A DNA stretch of 64,000 bases from Fulvimarina uroteuthidis (GCF_034321785.1 NZ_JAXLPB010000005.1:326811-390810), one strand, 5' to 3'; numbered from the stretch's first letter, positions 52,487 through 61,711 are shown. Program-made: numbers and translations. The notes: generated from the sequence alone by a model not told the origin.

Positions 52487-53823
52487 CGGCCCCGTTTCCC
52501 CCCTCTGAGTTTCGATTTCTTGATCAGGCCTTCGTACTGGTGCGCCAGAAGATGCCCCTGGACCTGTGCAACCGTATCCATCGTCACGCTGACGACGATC
52601 AGCAGCGACGTGCCGCCGAGATAGAACGGAACGCCCACCGCGGATATCAGGAATTCCGGCAGCAGACAGACGACGATCAGATAGATCGCGCCGACGACCG
52701 TGATGCGCGTCAGGACGTAATCGATGTAGTCGGCAGTGCGCTCGCCCGGCCGGATGCCCGGAACGAAGCCGCCATGCTTCTTCAGATTGTCGGCCGTGTC
52801 CTTCGGGCTGAAGACGACCGCCGTATAGAAGAATGCGAAGAACCCGATCAGGAACGCATACATCAGCATGTAGAGCGGCTGACCGTGGCCGAGCGAGGCG
52901 ACGACGGACGTCGCCCAGTCCGGCAGCTCTTCCGTGTTCGAGAAGTTCGCCACCGTGACCGGCAGCAGGAGCAGCGAGGAGGCGAAGATCGGCGGAATGA
53001 CACCCGACGTGTTCAGCTTCAGCGGCAGGTGCGAGGTGTCACCCTGGAACATGCGATTGCCGACCTGGCGCTTGGGATACTGGATCAGCAGCCGGCGCTG
53101 GGCACGCTCGAAGAAGACGATCATCGCGACCGTGCCGATGGCCAGCGCGATGACGATGATGATGACGGCCGTCGACAGCGAACCGGTGCGGCCGAGCTCC
53201 AGAAGGTTCGCAAGGGCCGATGGAAGGTTTGCGACAATGCCGGCGAAGATGATCAGCGAGATGCCGTTGCCGATCCCGCGCGCGGTGATCTGTTCGCCGA
53301 GCCACATCAGGAACATGGTCCCGCCGACGAGGGTGATGACCGCCGAGACCGTGAAGAACCAGCCGGGATCGACCACGATTCCCGCCTGTGTCTGCAGACC
53401 GGCGGCGATGCCGTAGGCCTGCACCATGGCCAGGAGCACGGTGCCGTAACGCGTATACTGATTGATGACCTTGCGTCCCTGCTCGCCCTCCTTCTTGAGA
53501 GCCTCGAGCGAGGGAATGACCGATGTCATCAGCTGGATGATGATGGAGGCCGAAATGTACGGCATGATCCCGAGAGCGAAGATCGCCATGCGCCCGACGG
53601 CGCCGCCCGAAAACATGTTGAACAGCCCCAGAATGCCGGTCGACTGCTGCTGGAACGCCTGCGACAGGGCGTCGGGATCGATGCCGGGCATCGGAATATA
53701 GGTGCCGAGCCGGTAGACGATCAGCGCGCCAAGGGTGAACCAGATCCGCTTCTTGAGATCCTCGGCCTTCGAGAAGGCCGAGAAGTTCAGATTGGCGGCT
53801 AGTTGTTCTGCAGCCGATGCCAT
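52483..53823 (-). CDS. secY: Preprotein translocase subunit SecY
   Basis: A 446-residue, ten-TM channel subunit of the Sec translocon. Visible family regions are LTLGALIVYRLGTYIPMPGID at TM1, the GIMPYISASIIIQLM segment, and the cytoplasmic loops QYPKRQVGNRMFQGDTSHLPLKLN and VPGIRPGERTADYIDYVL. The start MASAAEQLAANLNF fits the family. The gap of 255 bp to rplO upstream contains no gene. It overlaps adk by 4 bp. Confidence 0.98.
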   Translation of the reverse strand: MASAAEQLAANLNFSAFSKAEDLKKRIWFTLGALIVYRLGTYIPMPGIDPDALSQAFQQQSTGILGLFNMFSGGAVGRMAIFALGIMPYISASIIIQLMTSVIPSLEALKKEGEQGRKVINQYTRYGTVLLAMVQAYGIAAGLQTQAGIVVDPGWFFTVSAVITLVGGTMFLMWLGEQITARGIGNGISLIIFAGIVANLPSALANLLELGRTGSLSTAVIIIVIALAIGTVAMIVFFERAQRRLLIQYPKRQVGNRMFQGDTSHLPLKLNTSGVIPPIFASSLLLLPVTVANFSNTEELPDWATSVVASLGHGQPLYMLMYAFLIGFFAFFYTAVVFSPKDTADNLKKHGGFVPGIRPGERTADYIDYVLTRITVVGAIYLIVVCLLPEFLISAVGVPFYLGGTSLLIVVSVTMDTVAQVQGHLLAHQYEGLIKKSKLRGGKRGR

Positions 53824-54078
53824 GGGAAATTTCTCCAGAAATTCGCGTTCAGAACCAGGTCCGGTTCCTGAACATGCGGAAGCGGTCGCGTCGGGGAAGA
53901 CTGCGCCACGCCGGGCACACATAAGCCGCGGACGCAGGCGACGCAAGCAACTGCCGTCGAAGCGGCATTTTCCACAAAACAAAACCCGCCCCACCCATGA
54001 AAACGGGAGGAACGGGCCATGTCGTGTATCGCTATGCGAGCGGGACGCTCGCGGCCGGCGAGAGCGCTGGGCGACTCA

Positions 54079-54534
54079 TCAGGCGGTCTTGACCGACCCG
54101 CCGGCTTTCTCGACCTTCTCGACGGCCGACTTCGAGGCACCGGCAACGTTGAGGTTCAGCGCAGCCGAGATCTCGCCGTCGCCGAGAACCCGAACGCCGT
54201 CCTTGGGACGACGCACGATGCCGGCGGCGATCAGAGCGGCAACGTCGATCTCCTTCGACGCATCCAGACGACCCGCGTCGATCGCCTGCTGCAGGCGGCC
54301 GAGCGAGACCGTGTTGAAGCTCTTCGCGAAAATGTTCACGAAGCCGCGCTTGGGAAGGCGACGATAAAGTGGCATCTGGCCACCCTCGTAACCGTTGAGG
54401 GCGACACCCGACCGGGACTTCTGTCCCTTCACGCCCCGCCCGCCGGTCTTGCCCTTGCCCGAGCCGATACCGCGACCGACACGCTTGCGCGAATGGGTCG
54501 CGCCTTCATTGTCATGCAGTTCGTTGAGTTTCAT
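54079..54534 (-). CDS. rplO: 50S ribosomal protein L15
   Basis: A 151-residue L15. The glycine/arginine-rich N-terminus (KRVGRGIGSGKGKTGGRGVKGQKSRSG) threads into 23S rRNA, and a globular C-terminal domain ends in KVEKAGGSVKTA. It follows rpmD by 111 bp and precedes secY, as in the spc operon. Confidence 0.98.
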   Translation of the reverse strand: MKLNELHDNEGATHSRKRVGRGIGSGKGKTGGRGVKGQKSRSGVALNGYEGGQMPLYRRLPKRGFVNIFAKSFNTVSLGRLQQAIDAGRLDASKEIDVAALIAAGIVRRPKDGVRVLGDGEISAALNLNVAGASKSAVEKVEKAGGSVKTA

Positions 54535-54645
54535 AGTGTTTCTCCGGCGATTTCGGACGCGTCAGGCGAAAGTTCGCGACGAGGGCCCGTACCGCATTTG
54601 CAAAATTGTTCCGGGTGGACCGCGTTGCCGCCGTCCACCGACGAA

Positions 54646-54834
54646 TCAAGCCTCTTCGACCACCTTCACGAGGTGGGCGACCTTGGCGATCATGCCGCGA
54701 ACGGCGGGCGTGTCCTCGAGCGTGCGACGCCGGTGCATCTTGTTCAGGCCGAGACCCGTCAGGGTCTGGCGCTGTTCCTTTGCACGGCGAATGGGGCTGC
54801 CCGTCTGCTCGACCGTCACTGTCTTGTCAGCCAT
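54646..54834 (-). CDS. rpmD: 50S ribosomal protein L30
   Basis: A 62-residue L30 starting MADKTVTVEQTGSPIRRAKEQRQTLTGLGLNKMHRRR. The length is normal; a longer in-frame extension upstream is rejected. It lies 38 bp after rpsE in the spc operon. Confidence 0.97.
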   Translation of the reverse strand: MADKTVTVEQTGSPIRRAKEQRQTLTGLGLNKMHRRRTLEDTPAVRGMIAKVAHLVKVVEEA

Positions 54835-54872
54835 CGAACTTATCTCCTTCAACCTGATGAGCGAACGAAGCC

Positions 54873-55454
54873 TCAAGCGGCTTCGGACGTCTCCTCAGCC
54901 GATTCCTGGTGGTTGGAATGGCCGGTTGCGGCCTGACGGCGAGCCTGCAGCTCGGAATATTTGATCCCGCGCTTGGCCGCGACATCCTTCGGATGCGTCG
55001 CCTGCTTGAGCCCGTCGAACGTTGCCCGAACCATGTTGTAGGGATTCGAGGAACCGAGCGACTTCGCGACGACGTCATGCATTCCGACGGCCTCGAAGAC
55101 GGCGCGCATCGGGCCACCCGCGATGATCCCGGTACCGGCTTCCGCGGCGCGCATCAGCACCTTGCCGGCACCGTGGCGACCATGCACGTCATGATGCAGC
55201 GTACGGCCGTCGCGCAGCGGCACGAAGATGAGATCGCGCTTGGCGGCTTCCGTCGCCTTGCGGATGGCCTCGGGCACTTCGCGTGCCTTGCCGTGGCCGA
55301 AGCCGACGCGGCCCTTGAGATCGCCGACGACGACGAGAGCGGCGAAGCCGAAACGGCGGCCGCCCTTCACGACTTTGGCGACGCGGTTGATGTGAACGAG
55401 CTTGTCGACGAAACCATCATCATGGTCGTCCCTGCGGTCGTTGCGAGGCGCCAT
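54873..55454 (-). CDS. rpsE: 30S ribosomal protein S5
   Basis: A 193-residue S5 with the double-stranded-RNA-binding-like domain (FVDKLVHINRVAKVVKGGRRFGFAALVVVGD) and the C-terminal domain containing GIIAGGPMRAVFEAVGMHDVVAKSLGSSNPYN. The C-terminus is extended by a Gln/Glu/Ala-rich tail (residues 170-193), common in alphaproteobacteria. It affects decoding accuracy at the mRNA entry. Confidence 0.98.
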   Translation of the reverse strand: MAPRNDRRDDHDDGFVDKLVHINRVAKVVKGGRRFGFAALVVVGDLKGRVGFGHGKAREVPEAIRKATEAAKRDLIFVPLRDGRTLHHDVHGRHGAGKVLMRAAEAGTGIIAGGPMRAVFEAVGMHDVVAKSLGSSNPYNMVRATFDGLKQATHPKDVAAKRGIKYSELQARRQAATGHSNHQESAEETSEAA

Positions 55455-55570
55455 ATCCTAGTCCTTATTTTTTTCCGGAGGCGTCATTGCGAAAGAACGG
55501 GCGCCGACCGGCAGCCCGTTCCTGGAGTTTTCAAGCCGTCCGATACAACAAAATACCGGGCGGCGAAAGA

Positions 55571-55933
55571 TCAGAAGTTCAGGCCGCCTTCGCGGGCCCC
55601 TTCCGCCACGGCCTTGACGCGGCCATGATAGATGAACGCGCCGCGGTCGAACACGACGTCGGTGACGCCGGCTTCCTTGGCCCGTTCCGCGACGAGCTTG
55701 CCGACGGCGGCGGCAGCCGCAACGTCGGCGCCCGTCTTCAGATCACCCTTCAACGTCGAATCGAGCGACGAAGCGGCAGCGAGGGTACGACCGACGCTGT
55801 CGTCGATGACCTGCGCATAGATGTGCTTCGACGAGCGGTGGATCGAGAGCCGGGGGCGACCGTTTGCGACCTTCTTGATCGAACGGCGAATACGTGCGGC
55901 CCGGCGGCGTAGTGTATCGGTTTTGCTAACCAT
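55571..55933 (-). CDS. rplR: 50S ribosomal protein L18
   Basis: A 120-residue 5S rRNA-binding protein starting MVSKTDTLRRRAARIRRSIKKVANGRPRLSIHRSSKHIYAQVIDD and ending DRGAFIYHGRVKAVAEGAREGGLNF. It lies 4 bp after rplF. The start was placed at MVSKTD because the longer frame overlaps the rplF coding end. Confidence 0.97.
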   Translation of the reverse strand: MVSKTDTLRRRAARIRRSIKKVANGRPRLSIHRSSKHIYAQVIDDSVGRTLAAASSLDSTLKGDLKTGADVAAAAAVGKLVAERAKEAGVTDVVFDRGAFIYHGRVKAVAEGAREGGLNF

Positions 55934-55937
55934 GACC

Positions 55938-56471
55938 TTACTTCTTCTTGCCTTCCTTGCGGACGATCTGTTCGCCGGCATATTTCACGCCCTTGCCCTT
56001 GTAGGGCTCGGGAGGACGATATTCGCGGATCTCCGCGGCGACCTGTCCCACGCGCTGCTTGTCGATGCCGCTGACGACGATCTCGGTCGGCTTCGGCACC
56101 ACGATGTCGATGCCATCGGGCGTGTTGTAGATCACCTCGTGCGAGAACCCGAGCGACAGCTGGAGATTGTTCCCCTGCTTGGCCGCGCGGTAACCGACGC
56201 CGGAGATCTCGAGCTTCTTCTGGAAGCCCGCGACGACGCCGACCATCAGGTTCTCGATCATCGTGCGGCTCATGCCCCACTTCGACCGGGCGTCCTTCGA
56301 CTTGTCGCGCGGATCGACCGTGATCGACCCGTCTTCCATCTTGACGAGGACTTCGTCGTTGACGACGAACGACAACTCGCCCTTCGGTCCCTTCGCCTTG
56401 ACCGTCTGCCCCTCAACCGAGGCAGTCACGCCATTGGGCACAGCGACCGGCTTCTTACCAATACGAGACAT
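55938..56471 (-). CDS. rplF: 50S ribosomal protein L6
   Basis: A 177-residue L6 with two related domains. The N-terminus is SRIGKKPVAVPNGVTASVEGQTVKAKGPKGELS, and the second domain includes VGQVAAEIREYRPPEPYKGKGVKYAGE. It binds near the sarcin-ricin loop. It follows rpsH by 48 bp. Confidence 0.98.
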   Translation of the reverse strand: MSRIGKKPVAVPNGVTASVEGQTVKAKGPKGELSFVVNDEVLVKMEDGSITVDPRDKSKDARSKWGMSRTMIENLMVGVVAGFQKKLEISGVGYRAAKQGNNLQLSLGFSHEVIYNTPDGIDIVVPKPTEIVVSGIDKQRVGQVAAEIREYRPPEPYKGKGVKYAGEQIVRKEGKKK

Positions 56472-56519
56472 ATTCGAAACCTTGTCCGTTTGCTCTGTGA
56501 CGTTCCACGCAAGACCCTT

Positions 56520-56918
56520 TTAGAGGATCTGGCAGAGAACCTCACCGCCCACGTTCTGCTCGCGCGCGGCATGATCGGCCATAACGCCCTTCGGTGTCGA
56601 AAGGACTGTCACGCCGAGACCGTTTGCGACCTGCGGAATGGTCTTGGCCGAGACGTAGACGCGCCGACCAGGCTTGGAGACGCGGGCGATCTCGCGGATG
56701 ACCGGGGCGCCCTCGTAATATTTGAGCTCGATGTCGAACTCGGTCTTGCCGGCCCCGTGCTCGGTGGTGGTGTAGCCCCGGATGTAACCCTCGTCCTTCA
56801 GAACGTCGAGAACACGCGCGCGGAGCTTCGACGCCGGGGTCGAAACGCTCGTCTTGTTCCGCATCAACGCATTGCGGATGCGGGTCAGCATATCGCCAAG
56901 TGGATCGGACAACTGCAT
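56520..56918 (-). CDS. rpsH: 30S ribosomal protein S8
   Basis: A 132-residue S8 with DPLGDMLTRIRNALMRNKTSVSTPASKLRARVLDVLKDEGYI and a C-terminus VSTPKGVMADHAAREQNVGGEVLCQIL. In E. coli S8 represses the spc operon by binding its mRNA near rplE; whether that holds here is not shown by the sequence. Confidence 0.98.
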   Translation of the reverse strand: MQLSDPLGDMLTRIRNALMRNKTSVSTPASKLRARVLDVLKDEGYIRGYTTTEHGAGKTEFDIELKYYEGAPVIREIARVSKPGRRVYVSAKTIPQVANGLGVTVLSTPKGVMADHAAREQNVGGEVLCQIL

Positions 56919-56930
56919 AATCGTGTTCCC

Positions 56931-57236
56931 TTACCAGCTTGACTTAACGAGACCAGGAATCTGGCCGTTATTGCCGAGTTCGCGCAGCGCGATACGGCTC
57001 ATTCTGAGCTTGCGGTAGTAAGCCCGCGGACGGCCCGAAACCTCGCACCGGTTGCGCACCCGCACCTTCGAACCGTTGCGCGGAAGATCCGCCAGTTCGA
57101 GCTGCGCCTTGAAACGCTCTTCCATCGACGCCGACGCATTCTTCGTGATCGCCTTGAGGGCGGCCCGCTTCGCGGCGTACTTCGCAACCATCTCGCGACG
57201 GTGCTTGTTCTGCTCGATCATGCCTTTTTTGGCCAT
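56931..57236 (-). CDS. rpsN: 30S ribosomal protein S14 (zinc-free type)
   Basis: A 101-residue S14 of the long, zinc-independent (C-) form. It has RNRCEVSGRPRAYYRKLRMSRIALRELGNNGQIPGLVKSSW at the C-terminus and only one cysteine in place of the CxxC-CxxC pairs. It lies between rplE and rpsH. Confidence 0.98.
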   Translation of the reverse strand: MAKKGMIEQNKHRREMVAKYAAKRAALKAITKNASASMEERFKAQLELADLPRNGSKVRVRNRCEVSGRPRAYYRKLRMSRIALRELGNNGQIPGLVKSSW

Positions 57237-57260
57237 GATGTGATCCTTTCTCGAATGCCG

Positions 57261-57824
57261 TTACTGGCGGAAGGGGAAGTTGAACGCGGTCAGAAGAGCG
57301 CGCGCTTCCTCGTCAGAAGTCGCCGTCGTACAAACGATGATGTCCATGCCCCACATCTGATCAACCTTGTCGTAGTTGATCTCCGGGAAAACGATATGTT
57401 CCTTGATGCCCATGGCGAAGTTGCCATTGCCATCGAAGCTTTTCGGGTTCAGGCCGCGAAAGTCACGAACGCGCGGCAGAGCGATCTGCACCAGGCGGTC
57501 GATGAATTCGTACATGCGGTCCTTACGAAGCGTGACCTTGGTGCCGATCGGCATGCCCTCACGCACCTTGAAGCCGGCGATCGACTTCGAGGCGTGCGTG
57601 ATAACAGGTTTCTGCCCGGCGATCAAAGCGAGCGATTCTGCGGCGTTCGCCGGCTTCTTTGAATCGCCGGTGGCTTCGCCGACGCCCATATTGATCACGA
57701 CCTTGTCGATCCGCGGAACCTGCATCGGGTTCTTGTAGGAAAACTGCTCCTGCAGCTTGCCCCGGATCTCGTCGCGATACACGCCCTTGAGACGCGGCTC
57801 ATAAGAGGTTGCGGCTTCAGCCAT
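57261..57824 (-). CDS. rplE: 50S ribosomal protein L5
   Basis: A 187-residue 5S rRNA-binding protein with PRIDKVVINMGVGEATGDSKK, KVTLRKDRMYEFIDRL and FPEINYDKVDQMWGMDIIVCTTA. The start MAEAATSYEP was chosen because it overlaps the rplX stop by only 8 bp (ATGGCTGA), which suggests translational coupling. Confidence 0.98.
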   Translation of the reverse strand: MAEAATSYEPRLKGVYRDEIRGKLQEQFSYKNPMQVPRIDKVVINMGVGEATGDSKKPANAAESLALIAGQKPVITHASKSIAGFKVREGMPIGTKVTLRKDRMYEFIDRLVQIALPRVRDFRGLNPKSFDGNGNFAMGIKEHIVFPEINYDKVDQMWGMDIIVCTTATSDEEARALLTAFNFPFRQ

Positions 57825-58131
57825 TGATCTCTTCTCCCGAACGCTTGGCGAAGCGAACCTTCTTGCCATCGTCGTTCACCTTGATCCCGACGCGGGTCGC
57901 CTTGCCGTCCTTGGGATCGGCAAGCGCAAGGTTCGACAAATGGATCGGCGCTTCCTTGGAGATGATGCCGGCTTCAGCACTCTGGGTCTGGCGCTGGTGA
58001 CGCTTCACCATGTTCACGCCACGCACGAGAGCCTTCTCGTCCTTCAGCATCATCTTGACGATTTCGCCCGACAGACCTTTGTCCTTGCCGGCGAGCACGA
58101 CGACATTGTCGCCTTTACGGAGTCTATTCAT
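57817..58131 (-). CDS. rplX: 50S ribosomal protein L24
   Basis: A 104-residue KOW-domain protein that starts assembly of the large subunit. The KOW motif is RLRKGDNVVVLAGKDKGLSGEIVKM, followed by RGVNMVKRHQRQTQSAEAGI. It lies 13 bp after rplN and overlaps rplE. Confidence 0.98.
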   Translation of the reverse strand: MNRLRKGDNVVVLAGKDKGLSGEIVKMMLKDEKALVRGVNMVKRHQRQTQSAEAGIISKEAPIHLSNLALADPKDGKATRVGIKVNDDGKKVRFAKRSGEEING

Positions 58132-58144
58132 CGTCCGCTCCCCC

Positions 58145-58513
58145 TTAAAGAACTTCCGGTGCCAACGACACGATGCGCATATGGTTCTTGGCACGCAGTT
58201 CACGCGGAACTGGGCCGAAGATGCGGGTGCCGATGGGCTCTTTGTTGTTGTTGATCAGGACCGCGGCATTCGAATCGAAACGAATGACCGAACCGTCCGC
58301 ACGACGGATATCCTTGGCCGTGCGAACCACGACCGCCTTTGCAACATCGCCCTTCTTGACGCGTCCACGCGGGATGGCTTCCTTGATCGAGACGACGATG
58401 ATGTCGCCTACGGAAGCATACTTGCGCTTGGAACCGCCCAGAACCTTGATGCACATAACGCGGCGGGCGCCCGAATTATCGGCCACGTCCAAGTTTGTTT
58501 GCATCTGAATCAT
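58145..58513 (-). CDS. rplN: 50S ribosomal protein L14
   Basis: A 122-residue L14 starting MIQMQTNLDVADNSGARRVMCIKVLGGSKRKYASVGDIIVVSIKEA, with GTRIFGPVPRELR near the C-terminus. It lies at the subunit interface and is a known RsfS/EF contact site. First gene after the S17-L14 gap of 65 bp. Confidence 0.98.
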   Translation of the reverse strand: MIQMQTNLDVADNSGARRVMCIKVLGGSKRKYASVGDIIVVSIKEAIPRGRVKKGDVAKAVVVRTAKDIRRADGSVIRFDSNAAVLINNNKEPIGTRIFGPVPRELRAKNHMRIVSLAPEVL

Positions 58514-58578
58514 GTCAGCTCGCCTTATAAGCTACTGCCGGGAACGCCCTCTCGAGGCGCCACTCCCGGAAAAATTGT

Positions 58579-58827
58579 TCAACCCGCGACTGCGGCGTCC
58601 TCTACGACGACGATCCAGTTCTTGTCACGCGAAATGGGACGCGTTTCCTGGATCGCGACGCGGTCACCAACCTTGAACTGGTTGGTCTCGTCGTGCGCCT
58701 TGTACCGCTTGGTCCGGCGCACGGTCTTCTTGAAGAGCGCGTGGGTGAAGCGACGCTCCACCAGGACGACCACGGTCTTGTCGTTCTTGTCGGAGACGAC
58801 CGTCCCCTGCAGAATTCGTTTTGGCAT
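58579..58827 (-). CDS. rpsQ: 30S ribosomal protein S17
   Basis: An 82-residue OB-fold protein binding the 5' domain of 16S rRNA: MPKRILQGTVVSDKNDKTVVVLVERRFTHALFKKTVRRTKRYKAHDE. It follows rpmC by 8 bp and ends the S10 operon in the classical order. Confidence 0.98.
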   Translation of the reverse strand: MPKRILQGTVVSDKNDKTVVVLVERRFTHALFKKTVRRTKRYKAHDETNQFKVGDRVAIQETRPISRDKNWIVVVEDAAVAG

Positions 58828-58835
58828 GTTGATCC

Positions 58836-59036
58836 TCAGGCCTGAGCCCCAACCGCCTTCTGGGCGGAGATGGTCTTGATCCGGGCGATGTCGCGACGAA
58901 TCTGACGCACGCGGGCGGTGTTTTCGAGCTGACCCGTGGCACGCTGGAAACGCAGATTGAACTGCTCTTTCTTCAGCTTTACGAGCTCGTCGGTGAGTTC
59001 GTCCTGGGTCATCGTTCTGACGTCGGAAGCTTTCAC
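58836..59036 (-). CDS. rpmC: 50S ribosomal protein L29
   Basis: A 66-residue helical hairpin protein near the peptide exit tunnel: MKASDVRTMTQDELTDELVKLKKEQFNLRFQRATGQLENTARVRQIRRDIARIKT. It follows rplP by 12 bp. Confidence 0.98.
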   Translation of the reverse strand: MKASDVRTMTQDELTDELVKLKKEQFNLRFQRATGQLENTARVRQIRRDIARIKTISAQKAVGAQA

Positions 59037-59048
59037 GTCAAACTCTCC

Positions 59049-59462
59049 TTACTCGGCGATACGCTGGATGAAGCGCGTGCGAACCGGCAGCTTCGCAGCT
59101 CCCAGACGCAGCGCCTCGCGGGCGATGAGCTCGTCGACCCCATCGATTTCGAACATGATGCGGCCAGGATGGACGCGTGCTGCCCAGTAATCGACGGAAC
59201 CCTTGCCCTTGCCCATACGGACTTCGGTCGGCTTGGAGGTCACGGGCAGATCCGGAAAGATCCGGATCCATACGCGACCCTGGCGTTTCATGTGACGGGT
59301 GATCGCGCGGCGGGCCGCCTCGATCTGACGCGCCGTCACGCGCTCCGGGTCCATCGACTTCAGGCCGTATGCACCGAAATTCAGTGCGGTACCACCCTTG
59401 GCGTTTCCATGGATGCGACCCTTGAACGCCTTACGGTATTTTGTGCGCTTTGGTTGCAGCAT
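59049..59462 (-). CDS. rplP: 50S ribosomal protein L16
   Basis: A 137-residue L16 starting MLQPKRTKYRKAFKGRIHGNAKGG, with KPTEVRMGKGKGSVDYWAARVHPGRIMFEI. It helps position tRNA at the A site and peptidyl transferase centre. It follows rpsC by 25 bp. Confidence 0.98.
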   Translation of the reverse strand: MLQPKRTKYRKAFKGRIHGNAKGGTALNFGAYGLKSMDPERVTARQIEAARRAITRHMKRQGRVWIRIFPDLPVTSKPTEVRMGKGKGSVDYWAARVHPGRIMFEIDGVDELIAREALRLGAAKLPVRTRFIQRIAE

Positions 59463-59487
59463 CTTCTATTCTCCGAATGCTAATCGC

Positions 59488-60192
59488 TTAGGCGTGCTCA
59501 CGGCGGCGATTGCCACCCTGGCCTTCGCCCTCGATCTGACGGCGCTCGGAGGCCATCGGATCGTGCTCAAGGATTTCGCCCTTGAAGATCCAGACCTTCA
59601 CGCCACAGATACCGTATGCCGTGACCGCTTCGGCCGTGCCGTAGTCGACGTCGGCGCGCAGCGTATGCAAAGGCACGCGGCCTTCGCGGTACCATTCCGT
59701 ACGAGCGATCTCGGCGCCGCCGAGGCGGCCGCCGCAATTGATACGGATGCCTTCCGCACCGAGGCGCATCGCCGACTGGACGGCGCGCTTCATGGCGCGA
59801 CGGAAGGCGACGCGGCGTTCGAGCTGCTGGGCGATCGACTGAGCGACGAGCGTCGCGTCGGTCTCAGGCTTGCGCACCTCGATGATGTTGATGTGCGTCT
59901 CGGCATCCGTCATCGTGGACAGCTTCTTGCGAAGCTTCTCGATGTCGGCGCCCTTCTTGCCGATCACAATGCCCGGACGTGCCGAGTGAATCGCGATCCG
60001 GCACTTCTTGTGCGGACGCTCGATGACGATCTTCGACACCGCGGCCTGCTTCAACTCGTCGAGCAGGAACTTGCGGATCTTCAGATCCTCATGGAGAAGC
60101 GAACCATATTCGCGGCCGGAGGCGAACCAGCGGCTGTCCCAGGTACGGTTGATCCCGAGCCGGAAGCCGGTCGGGTTGATTTTCTGACCCAT
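59488..60192 (-). CDS. rpsC: 30S ribosomal protein S3
   Basis: A 234-residue S3 with a KH domain (RPGIVIGKKGADIEKLRKKLS) and C-terminal domain (GGRLGGAEIARTEWYREGRVPLHTLRADVDYG), forming part of the mRNA entry helicase. Its start codon overlaps the rplV stop codon by one base. Confidence 0.98.
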   Translation of the reverse strand: MGQKINPTGFRLGINRTWDSRWFASGREYGSLLHEDLKIRKFLLDELKQAAVSKIVIERPHKKCRIAIHSARPGIVIGKKGADIEKLRKKLSTMTDAETHINIIEVRKPETDATLVAQSIAQQLERRVAFRRAMKRAVQSAMRLGAEGIRINCGGRLGGAEIARTEWYREGRVPLHTLRADVDYGTAEAVTAYGICGVKVWIFKGEILEHDPMASERRQIEGEGQGGNRRREHA

Positions 60193-60581
60193 TACGCGGC
60201 CTCCTCAAGTTCTTCAACCTCACGAACGACAATCGTCAGATGAGAGAACGGCTTCTCGATCCGGCTGGCCTTGCCGCGGCCCCGGGCGTGAAAGCGCTTC
60301 ATCGTAATGGACTTGCCGACATAGGCCTCGGCGACGATCAGCGAATCGACGTCGAGGTCGTGGTTGTTCTCGGCGTTTGCGATCGCACTTTCAAGTGTCT
60401 TCTTGACGGTCTCGGAAATACGTTTGCGCGAGAATTCGAGATCCGCGAGGGCTTTGTTGACCTTCTTGCCGCGGATGAGCGCGGCAACGAGGTTAAGCTT
60501 CTGCGGACTGACGCGAATGGTGCGGGCAACGGCTCTCGCCTCGTTGTCCTTGAGCTGACGCTCAGCTTTCGCCTTGCCCAT
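60192..60581 (-). CDS. rplV: 50S ribosomal protein L22
   Basis: A 129-residue L22 lining the exit tunnel: ARAVARTIRVSPQKLNLVAALIRGKKVNKALADLEFS, with the tunnel-facing loop in HARGRGKASRIEKPFSHLTIVV. It starts 2 bp after rpsS. Confidence 0.98.
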   Translation of the reverse strand: MGKAKAERQLKDNEARAVARTIRVSPQKLNLVAALIRGKKVNKALADLEFSRKRISETVKKTLESAIANAENNHDLDVDSLIVAEAYVGKSITMKRFHARGRGKASRIEKPFSHLTIVVREVEELEEAA

Positions 60582-60583
60582 GG

Positions 60584-60862
60584 TTACTTCCTCTTCGCCT
60601 TCTTGTCGGCGCCGTGGCCGTAATAGGTTCGCGTCGGCGAGAATTCGCCGAACTTGTGTCCGACCATGTCCTCGTTGACCGAAACCGGAATGTGCTTGTT
60701 GCCGTTATAGACGCCGAAGGTCAGTCCGACGAACTGCGGCAGGATCGTGGAGCGACGGCTCCAGATCTTGATCACGTCGTTGCGACCGCTTTCGCGCGAC
60801 TTTTCGGCCTTTTTAAGAAGGTAGCCGTCAACGAACGGGCCTTTCCAGACGGAACGTGTCAT
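60584..60862 (-). CDS. rpsS: 30S ribosomal protein S19
   Basis: A 92-residue S19 beginning MTRSVWKGPFVDGYLLKKAEKSRESGRNDVIKIWSRRSTILPQFVG and ending GEFSPTRTYYGHGADKKAKRK. It sits in the 30S head and contacts S13. It lies 12 bp after rplB. Confidence 0.98.
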   Translation of the reverse strand: MTRSVWKGPFVDGYLLKKAEKSRESGRNDVIKIWSRRSTILPQFVGLTFGVYNGNKHIPVSVNEDMVGHKFGEFSPTRTYYGHGADKKAKRK

Positions 60863-60874
60863 TGAGAGTATCCC

Positions 60875-61711
60875 TTACTTTTTCCGCTGGTGGCGCGAGC
60901 GCATTATGTACTTGTCGGTCGACTTGTTCGAACGGGTACGCTTGCCCTTCGTCGGCTTGCCCCAGGGGGAAACCGGGTGACGACCACCGGACGTCCGGCC
61001 TTCACCACCACCGTGCGGATGGTCGACCGGGTTCATGACGACGCCGCGAACGTGCGGACGCTTGCCGAGCCAGCGCTTGCGGCCGGCCTTGCCGAGATTG
61101 ATGTTGCCATGGTCCGGGTTGGACACCGCACCGACCGTCGCGAAACAGGACGACGGGACGAGGCGCTGCTCGCCCGAATTCAGGCGAAGAATCGCCATGG
61201 CCGGATCGCGGCCCACGAGCTGGGCATAGGCACCGGCCGAACGTGCGATCTGACCGCCCTTTTCGGGCTTCATCTCGACATTGTGGACGATCGTGCCGAC
61301 CGGCATGGCCGACAGCGGCATCGCATTGCCCGGCTTCACGTCGATGCCGGTCTTGCCGGACACCACCTGGTCGCCGGCGGCAAGACGCTGGGGCGCGAGG
61401 ATGTAGGAGACCTCGCCGTCCTCGTAGCGGATCAGCGCGATGAACGCGGTCCGGTTCGGATCGTATTCGAGACGCTCCACCGTCGCCGACATGTCAAGCT
61501 TGCGACGCTTGAAGTCGATCATGCGATAGGTGCGCTTGTGACCACCGCCCTGGTAGCGGGCCGTGATGCGGCCGGTATTGTTGCGGCCGCCCTTGTTCGA
61601 AAGGCCTTCGGTCAGATGCTTGACCGGCTTGCCCTTCCAAAGACCCGAACGGTCGACGATGACCAGCTGGCGCTGGCTCGGCGTGTTCGGTTTGAAATTC
61701 TTAAGTGCCAT
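60875..61711 (-). CDS. rplB: 50S ribosomal protein L2
   Basis: A 278-residue L2, needed for subunit joining and peptidyl transfer. Visible are GRITARYQGGGHKRTYRMIDFKR, NVEMKPEKGGQIARSAGAYAQLVG and the C-terminal histidine-containing VMNPVDHPHGGGEGRTSGGRHPVSPWG. It follows rplW by 27 bp. Confidence 0.99.
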   Translation of the reverse strand: MALKNFKPNTPSQRQLVIVDRSGLWKGKPVKHLTEGLSNKGGRNNTGRITARYQGGGHKRTYRMIDFKRRKLDMSATVERLEYDPNRTAFIALIRYEDGEVSYILAPQRLAAGDQVVSGKTGIDVKPGNAMPLSAMPVGTIVHNVEMKPEKGGQIARSAGAYAQLVGRDPAMAILRLNSGEQRLVPSSCFATVGAVSNPDHGNINLGKAGRKRWLGKRPHVRGVVMNPVDHPHGGGEGRTSGGRHPVSPWGKPTKGKRTRSNKSTDKYIMRSRHQRKK